DNA of 10,445 bases from CAVRZY01 sp963725415 (GCA_963725415.1 CAVRZY010000085.1:1-10445), one strand, 5' to 3'; positions 1-7,152 are shown, numbered from the stretch's first letter. A program made the numbers and translations. The notes: generated by a model from the letters alone, not told the origin.

Positions 1-31
1 GTTATGTTTATGTGTCCCGTCTCGGTAATAG

Positions 32-783
32 TATTGCTATTATCGCCGCCTGCGCGCGGCGGGACTTGATTGGGTGGCGCTTTGGCAAGAGACCTACGAT
101 CAGCCGCACTTCGAGCGCTGGCATTTCCCCGGCTCACCCAAGCGGCACTACGAGTTTCGCTTGGACGTTGGGATCGCGCGATTGCGGCGGGATTCACGCG
201 CGTGGCTCTGGGAGTGCTGTTTGGCTTGTACGACTGGCGATTCGACGTGCTGGCATTGGTGGAGCACGGGAATTATCTGCGCCGGACCTACGGCCTTGAA
301 CCCTACGTCCTCGGCATTCCTCGCCTCAAACCTGCCCGGGGGGTGCTCGCCTCGCAGAAGCCGTCACGGTTCAGCGTGTCCGATGAAGATTACCAGCTTG
401 CCGTTAGCATCTATCACTTGGCATTCCCGCGCGCGCGCTTGTTTTTCAATACCCGCGAGAGCTACGACTTCAACCTGTCTATGGTGGCGGGCGGCGACCT
501 CTTCACCGTGGACTGCGAGACGCTGCCGGGTGCGTACCTTCGCGGGCGCCTGCCCGGCCAGTTCACCACGCACGCTTACCCGCCACGACGGGAAGTGGTC
601 GCGACTTTCCGGAGCCGCGGTTTTACTTACCGATATCTCGCGCCGGAAAGCGCCGCGCCGCCTGCCGAACAGCCCTTGCGACTAACACAGCCGGTCAAGC
701 CGGGGATCTGGAACAGTGGAGAGGCGAACACCGCGAGATTCGCACCCGGCTGGCCGACTGGGAGAATTTCCTGGAGAGACTGA
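32..783 (+). pseudogene. ThiH/HydG-like radical SAM protein, C-terminal part, frameshifted
   Basis: This is the C-terminal part of a radical SAM enzyme of the ThiH (2-iminoacetate synthase) / HydG / BATS-domain group. From about 32 to 166 the second forward frame reads YYRRLRAAGLDWVALWQETY and then PKRHYEFRLD, matching the GLD..t.yQETY region of ThiH/HydG. Homology then moves to the first forward frame (WDRAIAAG, LGVLFGLYDWRFDVLALVEH, NTRESYDF), so one base is lost near 164-169. Stop codons lie at 26-31 in the first of these frames. The CxxxCxxC iron-sulfur motif of the N-terminal half is not in the window. Homology fades after about 640, and the frame stops at 783. The family cleaves tyrosine (ThiH, HydG) or does related chemistry; which member this was cannot be told. 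It cannot make a working enzyme as written. It may continue left of the window in another frame. Confidence 0.72.
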
Positions 784-807
784 AGACGACGCCCGCGGCT
801 GAGCGCC
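684..807 (+). other. Unassigned coding scrap between two gene fragments
   Basis: In the third forward frame this stretch reads GDLEQWRGEHREIRTRLADW followed by ENFLERLKTTPAAERQ, a charged, helix-like sequence. It looks more protein-like than the overlapping tail of the radical SAM frame. It has no start codon of its own and no clear 3' boundary before the YhcG homology begins at about 820. I cannot assign a family; the EHREIR pattern is reminiscent of helical HHE (hemerythrin-type) domains, but that is too weak to use. It may be a third gene remnant trapped between its neighbours. Confidence 0.2.
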
Positions 808-819
808 AAGTGGTGGCGG

Positions 820-1143
820 CGCCTGCGCTGCTTCGTCGTCATCGACCTCAAGATGGAGCCGTTCAAGCCGGAGTTCGCGGGGAAGATGAACTTCTACCTC
901 TCGGCCGTGGACGATCTTCTGCGCCACAAGGACGATCAGCCGAGCATCGGTCTCATCCTTTGCAGGGAGAGGAACCGGCTGGTCGTCGAGTACGCGCTCC
1001 GGGATACGCACAAGCCGATCGGCATCTCGGCGTATCGGATCACCCAGCGTCTGCCTCAGCGGCTCAAGGGGAGCCTGCCGACGGTGGAGCAGCTCGAGGC
1101 GGAGCTGGGCGCGGCAGGCGCGAAACAGCGAGGGGAAGGATGA
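820..1143 (+). pseudogene. yhcG: YhcG / DUF1016 PDDEXK nuclease, C-terminal fragment
   Basis: This frame encodes the C-terminal nuclease domain of the YhcG (DUF1016) family, a PD-(D/E)XK-type protein often found in or beside type I restriction-modification operons. Recognisable blocks are RLRCFVVIDLK, which holds the D-x-K half of the catalytic motif, then FKPEFAGKMNFYLSAVDDLL, DDQPSIGLILCRERNRLVVE and YALRDTHKPIGISAYRIT. The domain ends naturally at the TGA at 1141-1143. The N-terminal domain (roughly two thirds of the normal 330-380 residues) is missing, and the residues before RLRC do not look like YhcG, so the gene was cut near 815-820. An ATG at 853 is only an internal methionine. Its stop overlaps the start of the HsdS fragment (ATGA), so this junction is original. 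YhcG proteins are linked to defence against foreign DNA; this copy is presumably inactive. Confidence 0.82.
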
Positions 1144-1262
1144 CCGCGCTGATGCAGCGTGTGCCTCGGGGCTGGCGCCTGATGATCCTGGGGGATGCTT
1201 GCGCACTCGGTGGAGGCGACATCCAGACGGGGCCCTTCGGGAGTCAGCTTCACGCCTCGGAC
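1140..1262 (+). pseudogene. hsdS: Type I restriction-modification specificity subunit HsdS, N-terminal fragment
   Basis: The ATG at 1140 overlaps the yhcG stop (ATGA) and is preceded by GGGGAAGG, a good ribosome binding site. The 41 codons include GWRLMILGDACALGGGDIQ and TGPFGSQLHASD, the typical start of the first target-recognition domain of HsdS, the subunit that sets DNA specificity for the type I methylase and nuclease complex. A normal HsdS has about 400 residues. Here the homology stops abruptly at codon 41 (1260-1262), and the next bases belong in another frame to a symporter gene. The reading frame carries on without resemblance to HsdS after that. No HsdM or HsdR is in the window. 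This is a dead remnant. Confidence 0.78.
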
Positions 1263-1644
1263 GGTGTTGGTGGCGATGCTGTGGAAACGGACCAGCCCGG
1301 CGGGCGGCTTTTGGGGCCTGCTGGCCGGGACGCTTTCCTCGATCGCCATGTTTGCCTGGGTGAAGATCGACAAGGGCGCGCTGGCCTACATCGCGCTCTC
1401 GCGGGGCGCCAAGGACATGGCCGAGAACATGTACCGCGGCCTGTGGTCCTGGCTGATCTGCGTGGCGGTGACCGTGATCGTGAGCCTGCTCACCCGGCCC
1501 AAAGAAGAGCAGCAACTGGAGGGCCTGGTGTACGGCCTGACAAAAGTCCCCGGCGAAGGCCACCTGCCGCTGTGGAAGCGCCCCATCTTCTGGGCCGCGG
1601 CAGTGGCGGCGGTGTTTGTGGTGCTGAACATGGCGTTCTGGTAG
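1261..1644 (+). pseudogene. Sodium:solute symporter (SSS family), C-terminal fragment
   Basis: From about 1261 the first forward frame encodes the end of an SSS-family Na+/solute (often sugar) symporter: TVLVAMLWKRTSPAGGFWGL starts the block, and AKDMAENMYRGLWSW and VYGLTKVPGEGHLPLWKRP follow. Three hydrophobic helices are visible: about 1297-1362, 1438-1494 and 1585-1641. The protein ends naturally in NMAFW with TAG at 1642-1644. A full member has 13-15 helices and 500-600 residues, so only the last 120 or so residues remain. The frame is open upstream to a GTG/ATG-like start at 1195, but that part is the HsdS sequence read out of frame. The transcript would run head-on into higA, whose stop lies 11 bp away; no hairpin terminator is seen between them. 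Its substrate cannot be told, though a gal operon follows 1 kb further on. Confidence 0.82.
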
Positions 1645-1654
1645 GGGGCGGGAC

Positions 1655-2062
1655 TCAGATAAACAGGTCCGCCGGCACATGGAAGTATTCAGCCAGTTTC
1701 TTGGCTTGGGCCTTGCTAATCGCCCGCTTCCTGTTCAGCACCTCGGAGGCAGTCCCCTTGCTACCGAACACGGGCCACAGATCCTTCTGACTGAGCCCAT
1801 GCGCCTCCATTAGCTCGGTGAGGACCGCCACGGGGTCGCCCGGGCCCAGCGGATAGTGCCGGTCGTCGTAGTCCTCGATCAGGAGGCCGAGGAGTTGCAG
1901 CAACTTGCCCTCCTCTGGCGAGAGGGCCTCTTCGCCCTTCGCCATGAGCTGACCCGCGAGAGCCACGATTTGGTCGTACTCTTGTTCATTAGCAACTGGC
2001 CTCGGTAGAGCCTTTGCCAGGAGCTTGCCGTACTTCTTCTCGTCAAGTGTAGCCACCGTCAT
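1655..2062 (-). CDS. higA: HigA-family antitoxin (XRE helix-turn-helix)
   Basis: This 135-residue protein is the antitoxin of a type II toxin-antitoxin module. It would bind and neutralise HigB and, through its DNA-binding domain, repress the operon. The N-terminal half (SPEEGKLLQLLGLLIEDYDD) matches the COG5499-type HigA layout, and the C-terminal half is an XRE-like helix-turn-helix (LTELMEAHGLSQKDLWPVFG, then ASEVLNRKRAISKAQAKKLA and YFHVPADLFI). I chose the ATG at 2062: it overlaps the higB stop as ATGA and has AAGGGGGG 8 bases upstream. A GTG three codons further up (2071) is in frame but has no spacing from that site. Length is normal for the family. The gene is intact, unlike the rightward genes facing it. 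Confidence 0.9.
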   Translation of the reverse strand: MTVATLDEKKYGKLLAKALPRPVANEQEYDQIVALAGQLMAKGEEALSPEEGKLLQLLGLLIEDYDDRHYPLGPGDPVAVLTELMEAHGLSQKDLWPVFGSKGTASEVLNRKRAISKAQAKKLAEYFHVPADLFI

Positions 2063-2346
2063 GACTGCCACCCCCCTTGGTCGTACTCGGCATGCGTGAG
2101 AATGTGGCGGACGAACACGGAGCGATAGGTGAAGTTGATCTCCGCAATCAGTCGGTGCCGGTTGTGCGCGATGTTAAACACATACTTGTCGCCCACCAGG
2201 TCCGCGTTGGGAAACGCGGCCCGCACGTCGGCGAAGCTGCGCCACTCTCCCTTGCGCACTAATCGGTACCAAGTGTCCAGCGAAGCCGCCGCATCGGGGT
2301 GTCGCTTGCTGTACCGGACGATCGGCTTGTGGCTGAACACTCTCAC
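2059..2346 (-). CDS. higB: HigB-family toxin (mRNA interferase)
   Basis: This 95-residue basic protein belongs to the HigB_toxin family, RelE-like ribosome-dependent mRNA endonucleases that halt translation when released from HigA. Family blocks are plain: RHPDAAASLDTWYRLVRKGE, WRSFADVRAAFPNADLVGDK, YVFNIAHNRHRLIAEINF, and VRHILTHAEYD near the end. It starts with GTG at 2346 (weak AAAGAG site) and ends in the ATGA that starts higA, the toxin-first order usual for hig modules. A perfect inverted repeat lies 9 bp above the start codon and is a likely HigA operator. It is intact and of normal length. Confidence 0.9.
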   Translation of the reverse strand: MRVFSHKPIVRYSKRHPDAAASLDTWYRLVRKGEWRSFADVRAAFPNADLVGDKYVFNIAHNRHRLIAEINFTYRSVFVRHILTHAEYDQGGWQS

Positions 2347-2354
2347 TGCTCTTT

Positions 2355-2375
2355 AGGTTCGCATAAGGCGAACCT
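2355..2375. promoter_or_regulatory. Perfect inverted repeat upstream of higBA, probable HigA operator
   Basis: Arms AGGTTCGC (2355-2362) and GCGAACCT (2368-2375) are perfectly complementary around a 5-base centre. The repeat sits 9 bp upstream of the higB GTG, where an autorepressing HigA would block transcription or initiation. No convincing -35/-10 pair could be picked; the TTATGC inside the repeat could serve as a -10. An alternative reading is a recombination or mobile-element end site, since the repeat also marks the edge of a gene-poor stretch. Confidence 0.6.
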
Positions 2376-2713
2376 GGCCGCAACAGAGCACGCTGGTCGC
2401 ACCACCCCTGGTGCCCACGCCGCTGCCGGTGGCACCCAAGCCATCGGGATATCACTCGCTGGCCAAATGTTCTTTGAGGACAGCCTCGTCGCTCATAAAC
2501 CCGGACCGGACGAAGCTATCCGGATTTCCGATGACCGTGGACGGTCGATCAGGACGGATACATCATCCGACGGGCAGGTCACTCTTTACATGCGAGCTCC
2601 AACTGGCGAAGGTGAGGACCGCGACCTCGAAGTGTGCGGGATTCCCTTGGAAAAACTCGAGCAGGACGGTTCCCAGCATTGCTTTCATCTGGACGTTCAA
2701 CAGTCGAGAGTCT
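2376..2713. other. Gene-poor stretch between higB and galE
   Basis: No recognisable gene, RNA or repeat was found here. The most protein-like frame runs rightward from an ATG at 2467 to a stop at 2778, 63 bases inside the antisense of galE. It contains IRISDDRGRSIRTDTSSDGQ and EVCGIPLEKLEQDG, but has weak third-base GC preference for this genome, no good ribosome binding site and no family I know. It could be a decayed gene whose 3' end was cut, or chance. No hairpin with a T-tract follows galE, so the gal operon terminator is not identified. Confidence 0.35.
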
Positions 2714-3706
2714 CTACCTTGCCGCCGCCCCGTACCCCTCCGGGTGCGCCTGGCGCCACTCCCAGGCCGTGCGGATGATCGCCTCTAACTGGGGGTAGGC
2801 GGGCTGCCAGCCCAGTAGCTGCTTGGCCTTGTCGGCATTGGCGACGAGATGGGACGGATCGCCCGGGCGGCGAGGCTCCATCCTGGTCTCGATGCGGCGT
2901 CCGGTGACGCCCCGAGCCGTTTCGACTACCTCCAGCACGGAGTACCCCTTCCCGTTGCCCAAATTGATGAACTCGGAGGCGCCGCCCGCTCGTAAGTAGT
3001 TGAGCGCGAGGATGTGGGCAGCGTCGACGTCCACGATGTGGATGTAGTCGCGCACCGCAGTTCCGTCGGGGGTAGGGTAGTCGCAGCCGAATACGGAGAC
3101 GCAGGGAGCACGGCCGAGCGCGACGGCAAGCACATTGGGGATCAGGTGGGTCTCCGGTTCATGATGCTCGCCGTGCTCTGGGGTGGCGCCGGCGGCGTTG
3201 AAGTAACGCAGAGAGACGAACTTCAAGCCGTAGGCCCGGTCGTAGCTTTCTAGGACGCGCTCCATGAGCAGCTTCGACCACCCATAGGGGTTGGCGGGCC
3301 ATTGCGGGTGCTCTTCGGGGATGGGCACAATCTTCGGCTCGCCGTAAACGGCGCAGGTCGAAGAGAACACGACCCGCCGCACGCCGGCCTTCAGCAGAGC
3401 TCCCAACAGCGCGACGCCCTGCGCTAGGTTGTTCTCGAAGTAGCGTGCCGGCTCGGTGACGGACTCGCCCACGTAGGCAAACGCCGCGAAGTGGATCGAC
3501 GACTCCAGTTCGTGTTCCCGAGCAATGCGGGCGACCAGCTCGCGGTCGCCGACTTCGCCCTGGTAGAAGGGCGTGCCGGGGTCCACGGCGGCGCGATGAC
3601 CGCGAGACAAGTCATCCAGCACCACGACGCGCTCGCCTTTGCGGCGCAGCATCTCGACCATCACGCTGCCGATGTATCCGGCCCCGCCGGTTACCAGAAT
3701 GGACAT
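2714..3706 (-). CDS. galE: UDP-glucose 4-epimerase GalE
   Basis: GalE interconverts UDP-galactose and UDP-glucose in the cytoplasm, closing the Leloir pathway and supplying UDP-galactose for surface polysaccharides. The 330-residue protein is an extended short-chain dehydrogenase: the NAD-binding glycine motif GGAGYIGS is at residues 7-14, the catalytic Ser/Thr region SSTCAVYGEP at about 115-124, and the YxxxK pair is Y141 and K145 in NPYGWSKLLMER. SLRYFNAAGA and the C-terminal LGNGKGYSVLEV, PRRPGDPSHLVA and LGWQPAYP blocks are typical. Length is normal. The ATG at 3706 has GGAG 6 bases upstream; the open frame extends further up, but that part is galK read in another frame. The start lies 16 bp inside the galK 3' end, implying translational coupling. 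It is the last gene of the operon. Confidence 0.95.
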   Translation of the reverse strand: MSILVTGGAGYIGSVMVEMLRRKGERVVVLDDLSRGHRAAVDPGTPFYQGEVGDRELVARIAREHELESSIHFAAFAYVGESVTEPARYFENNLAQGVALLGALLKAGVRRVVFSSTCAVYGEPKIVPIPEEHPQWPANPYGWSKLLMERVLESYDRAYGLKFVSLRYFNAAGATPEHGEHHEPETHLIPNVLAVALGRAPCVSVFGCDYPTPDGTAVRDYIHIVDVDAAHILALNYLRAGGASEFINLGNGKGYSVLEVVETARGVTGRRIETRMEPRRPGDPSHLVANADKAKQLLGWQPAYPQLEAIIRTAWEWRQAHPEGYGAAAR

Positions 3707-5085
3707 TGCTTCTCCTGCAATCTCAAGCATCCGAAGCTGGCTGCGCCAGGCGAAGAGCCGCTGAAGACGTAAGGGCGGTGGCCAGTCTGGCGGGCGTACT
3801 GCGCGGCGATGGCTGTTACAGCCGCGTCGGAACCACGGCGGCCGAGGATGGCCACCGTGCCGCCGCTGCCGCCCCCGGTGATCTTGGCGCCGTACAGCCC
3901 CTGCGCGGGTCCGGCTGCCCTTACCAGGTCGACCAGCAGATCTGTGCCCGCGCAACCCAGGCCGCAGGCGGAGTAGCTGGCGTGGGATTGGTACATCAAC
4001 TCGCCGAGCAGCTCGAGAGCGCCTTCCGTTATCGGCGCACCGAGCAGCTCCCGGAAGGCCCGCACGCGGAAGTTCTCGTAGACCGGGTGAGCGGTGGGAA
4101 CGCGGACAGCGTAGGTTCGCTCCGGCTCGACCCGCGTGACCGGGTCGCTGGTCCCCCCGTAGCGCGCCAGAAAGTCAGCCCCCCGGATCCGTTCCGGCAG
4201 ATGCGCAGCATAAGACTGCTCGAACCGGGAAGGGGAAAGCCTGGCGAGACAGTCAATTGGCTCCAGTTCCAAAATGATGCGGTGCCCCATGAAAGCTCCC
4301 ACCCGCACCGAGCCGTAGTCGGCCCCGGAGACGGAGTGCCGTACGCCGGAGTCCAGGCCCCAGCCCGCGATCTCCTCAGGGATGGGGATGAGCCCCTGGA
4401 GTTCGGCGGGCTGGCAGAGCAGAGCCAGCAACCGGCCGGCTTCGCCGCACACGGCCGTCATCTGATCCATCACCCCGCATGGCGCCCCGGCCACCAGATT
4501 CTCCACTTTCTGGCACAGCAGCGCCATCTCGCGAGGCTCGAGGGCGATTCCAAACGACGCAGCCACGGCCTGCATGGCCGCCACTTCCAGCGCGGCCGAC
4601 GAACTCACGCCCTTGCCCTGCGGCACGTCGGAGGCTATCAGAATGCGCGCGCCCTGCGGAAAGCTCGCGCCGCGCTCACGCATGAGGACCAGGAAGGCGC
4701 CCGCGACGTAAGCCGCCCAGTGGCGGGAGGGGTCGCGCCGGAAGTAGTCAACGGCGGCCTCGTACTGGATCGGCCCCCCGGCGCTCTCGAACTCCTCTAG
4801 CGGCATCTCGAACGCTTCCGGCTCGGCCAGGCTGACAATCCGAAGCACGCGCGCCGGGTCGCGTTGCAGAGCCACCAGGGTCGCTTCCCGCAAAGGCAAT
4901 TGCAGGACCAGCGACCCGGAATAGTCGGCTATGCCGCCCATCAGGTCCAGGCGTCCCGGCGCCCGCGCCACGATTAGCTCCGCTGTCCCGTCGAACAGAT
5001 CGCGCCCCGGCGGGCGGCTGAGGCTTTCGAGGAAGGTCTCTACATCGGGCAGCCCCCGGGAAGAACCATCGACGATCGAGCGCAT
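3691..5085 (-). CDS. galK: GHMP sugar kinase, galactokinase-like (resembles plant L-arabinokinase)
   Basis: This 464-residue GHMP kinase should phosphorylate a sugar at C1 with ATP, most likely galactose given its place between galT and galE. The signature near the N-terminus is GRLDLMGGIADYSG (residues 44-57), followed by the ATP-binding PQGKGVSSSAAL (155-166), the catalytic aspartate in CGVMDQM (Asp207), and the glycine-rich third motif GAKITGGGSGG (about 399-409). The classical galactokinase signature GRxNLIGEHxDY is altered: its Glu-His is Gly-Ile here. That altered motif, DSGVRHSVSGADYGSVRVGA and the end motif YVFSGSSPGAASFG recall the kinase domain of plant ARA1. So it may act on galactose, L-arabinose or both. 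The ATG at 5085 lies 5 bp after the previous gene's stop, with GAGAGG directly against it, which is tight. The 3' end overlaps galE by 16 bp. Confidence 0.85.
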   Translation of the reverse strand: MRSIVDGSSRGLPDVETFLESLSRPPGRDLFDGTAELIVARAPGRLDLMGGIADYSGSLVLQLPLREATLVALQRDPARVLRIVSLAEPEAFEMPLEEFESAGGPIQYEAAVDYFRRDPSRHWAAYVAGAFLVLMRERGASFPQGARILIASDVPQGKGVSSSAALEVAAMQAVAASFGIALEPREMALLCQKVENLVAGAPCGVMDQMTAVCGEAGRLLALLCQPAELQGLIPIPEEIAGWGLDSGVRHSVSGADYGSVRVGAFMGHRIILELEPIDCLARLSPSRFEQSYAAHLPERIRGADFLARYGGTSDPVTRVEPERTYAVRVPTAHPVYENFRVRAFRELLGAPITEGALELLGELMYQSHASYSACGLGCAGTDLLVDLVRAAGPAQGLYGAKITGGGSGGTVAILGRRGSDAAVTAIAAQYARQTGHRPYVFSGSSPGAASFGCLRLQEKQCPFW

Positions 5086-5090
5086 CCTCT

Positions 5091-6109
5091 CTATCGTCGC
5101 TCCAATAATCCCCGTCGTCGCAAGGCAGCCTGCAAGAGGGGTTCGACTTGGTTGCGAATGTGCGGATTGGCGTAACCGGCCCAGGCTACATCCACATCGA
5201 CCGCCAGGGGCGCGCTGAGCGGCCCCCCGCGCTCGTCGGTGACGATGACCCCCAGTTCCCGGGCGATGAGCTCCGTGCACAGGTCATAGGGGTGGCAGCA
5301 GATTCCCAGGGAGAGGCCGCGTTGAGCCAGCATACGTTCCATGACCGGGCGCAGGTCGGCCACGAAGCGGTCGTGGCCGGCCATCAGCTCGTAAAGCTGG
5401 CCGCCAGTCGAGATGTACTGGTCCTCAAAACAGTGCGCCTTGCCCAATTGGACCGGCCCCAAGGCCGCCCCAACGATCTCCTCGTCGATGGCGGCCAACT
5501 CCTGCTGCGCCCCTGGGAAAAAGCGGGCCAGCGTAGCGAAGCCGTGAGCGATGCCGCGCGCCCGGGAGGGCTGTAGATAGAGAGGCCAGCCCGGCCGCTG
5601 AGGCGGTCGATTCGTACCGCCTCAACGCCCTTGCCGCGGACCGCCCAGCAGGCATCGCTCAGGTGTTGCTTAAGGAGGGGGATCTCGGTCTGCACCGCCA
5701 GTTCGATATCCAGCAGGCTGGTTTGGGGGCCGCGATTAGGGGCCACCCCGGTCAGCACCCACGCGCTGCGCTTCTGGTACATCAGGCCCCGGGTGCCGTC
5801 GATGGGATCCACGATGATCCGCCACGCCGCTTCCGAGTCCGGCGTGCCCCGCGGCAGCACGATCTGCCCCCCGGACAGGCCCTCCGCGATCAACACCAGG
5901 GCCGCTGCCGGAGCCATCTCCTGCTCCAGGAACTCCAGCAGCGGGTCTTCGCTGATGCGATCCACCGCGTAGATGGTGTCGCCTTCCTCTTCCCTTGCCA
6001 CGCGCGCAAGCTCCTCCATCGCGGCATGCTCGCAGGCCTCCAGAACGGCATCCCGGATGCGCTCGTGAAGTCTCCTGATGAAGGGCAGGAGTTCGCCGGC
6101 CTCAACCAT
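5091..6109 (-). pseudogene. Inositol monophosphatase family protein, frameshifted
   Basis: Read across one frameshift this is a protein of about 340 residues of the inositol monophosphatase (Li+-sensitive, Mg2+-dependent sugar phosphatase) family. The first part, from ATG 6109, contains the metal-binding DPIDGTRGLM at residues 101-110, with an upstream acidic residue in LIAEG, and reads on to GRAGLSIY. Homology then moves one frame over to QPSRARGIAHGFATLARFFP, AALGPVQLGKAHCFEDQYIS, TGGQLYELMAGHDRF and CHPYDLCTELIARELGVIVT, ending at TAG 5091-5093. The shift lies within about 5570-5585, beside the run CTCTCTATCTAC, so a lost base or a sequencing error are both possible. The start overlaps the galT stop by 8 bp and has GGAGG 9 bases upstream; galK starts 5 bp after the end. 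The substrate is unknown; galactose-1-phosphate is a reasonable guess from context and from the known side activity of human IMPA1. Confidence 0.85.
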
Positions 6110-7151
6110 CCCGCTGTGCCTCCCTATAGTGCGCTTCCGGCTGGGCGCGCAACTCGGCAGCCTTTTCGTCCGCCGAGGTGTCGCACAGGAAATTCCCTCC
6201 CCCGATCTCCGGCCCGGCCAGGTACTTCAGCAGGTTCGGCTTGCGCAACGGCGGGTGGAACTGGATGTGGAAATGAAAGCCGCGGTAGTCGCCGCCGTCG
6301 GTGGGCGCCTGGTGCAACACCATGACGTAGGGAAAACTCATCCGCCACAGATTGTCCAGCTTTATCAGTACCCGCCGCAGGACTCCGGCCAGATCGTTCA
6401 CTTCGGCCTCCGGAAGGGCAGCCAGAGACGGATGCGTGGCTTTTGGCGCGACGAACACCTCGTAGGCGTAGCGGGCGAAATAGGGGATAAAGACTATGGC
6501 GGAGTCGTTTTCGCAGATGATGCGCCGCCCGTCCCGCCGCTCGGCCGCCAGGATGTCCTGAAAGAGCACCCGCCCGGTGGCGGCCAGGTGGTCCCGTCCG
6601 GCCTGCGCCTCCGTCTCGATGGTTTTGAACACGAAGTTGGTGGCGTAGATCTGGCAGTGCGGATGCGGGTTCGAAACCCCCACTACCTCGCCCTTGTTCT
6701 CGAACACCAGGACATGGGCGATCTCCGGATGCCGTCCCATCTCCCCGTATTGGGACTGCCAGACCCGGAGCAGATCCGCGATCTCCGCCTGATCGAGTTC
6801 CGCCAGTGTGAGGTTGTGCTTGGGACTGTAGCACACCACGCGGGCCATGCCCCGTGCGGGCCGGTTACGATAAGGCTCCGGAAGCGCTTCGAGTTCCTGC
6901 GGGGCATTCCATGCGACGCCCGGATGGTCGTTGTCGAAGACGAATGTCCGGGTGTAGTGCGGATTCACGGCGCCGCTGACTCGAGTGTTGCCCGGACACA
7001 GGTAGCAGTCGGGGGCGTACTCCGGCAGTTGTGGAACTGCGTGTGGCACCGTCTCGCCGCTCCAGGGCCGGTCCTGCCGATGCGCCGCCACGATGACCCA
7101 CTCCTGGCGCAGCGGATGCCAGCGTTCCTCCCACAATACAGATCGAGCCAT
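6102..7151 (-). CDS. galT: Galactose-1-phosphate uridylyltransferase GalT
   Basis: GalT swaps UMP between UDP-glucose and galactose-1-phosphate, giving UDP-galactose and glucose-1-phosphate. The 349-residue protein has the histidine-triad nucleotidyltransferase layout: RWHPLRQEWVIVAAHRQDRP near the start, zinc ligands Cys49 and Cys52 (CYLC), His112 in SPKHNLTL, and the active site NPHPHCQ at 161-167, where His165 should carry the UMP. The C-terminal HFHIQFHPPLRKP and LKYLAGPEIGGGNF blocks are also typical. The match to the E. coli ligands Cys52, Cys55, His115, His164 and nucleophile His166 is close. I chose the ATG at 7151 because homology begins a few codons later; no Shine-Dalgarno sequence is visible, and the upstream in-frame codons are repeat DNA. 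It is the first gene of the gal operon, so its start region should hold the operon promoter. Confidence 0.93.
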   Translation of the reverse strand: MARSVLWEERWHPLRQEWVIVAAHRQDRPWSGETVPHAVPQLPEYAPDCYLCPGNTRVSGAVNPHYTRTFVFDNDHPGVAWNAPQELEALPEPYRNRPARGMARVVCYSPKHNLTLAELDQAEIADLLRVWQSQYGEMGRHPEIAHVLVFENKGEVVGVSNPHPHCQIYATNFVFKTIETEAQAGRDHLAATGRVLFQDILAAERRDGRRIICENDSAIVFIPYFARYAYEVFVAPKATHPSLAALPEAEVNDLAGVLRRVLIKLDNLWRMSFPYVMVLHQAPTDGGDYRGFHFHIQFHPPLRKPNLLKYLAGPEIGGGNFLCDTSADEKAAELRAQPEAHYREAQRDG

Positions 7152-7152
7152 G

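Noticed and set aside
26..42. Inverted repeat TAATAG/CTATTA around TATTG, resembling the palindrome at 8582-8599
   Set aside because: It lies inside or at the edge of the radical SAM remnant, the arms are only 6 bp and AT-only matches of this size arise by chance; the likeness to the other palindrome is limited to five bases per arm.
682..1680. A 332-codon leftward open frame across the mosaic region
   Set aside because: It is antisense to the YhcG, HsdS and symporter homologies, is rich in Arg, His and Pro as expected for a GC-rich shadow, and matches no family.
3706..4800. A 364-codon rightward open frame inside galK
   Set aside because: Antisense shadow of a clearly conserved GHMP kinase; low-complexity composition and no motif.
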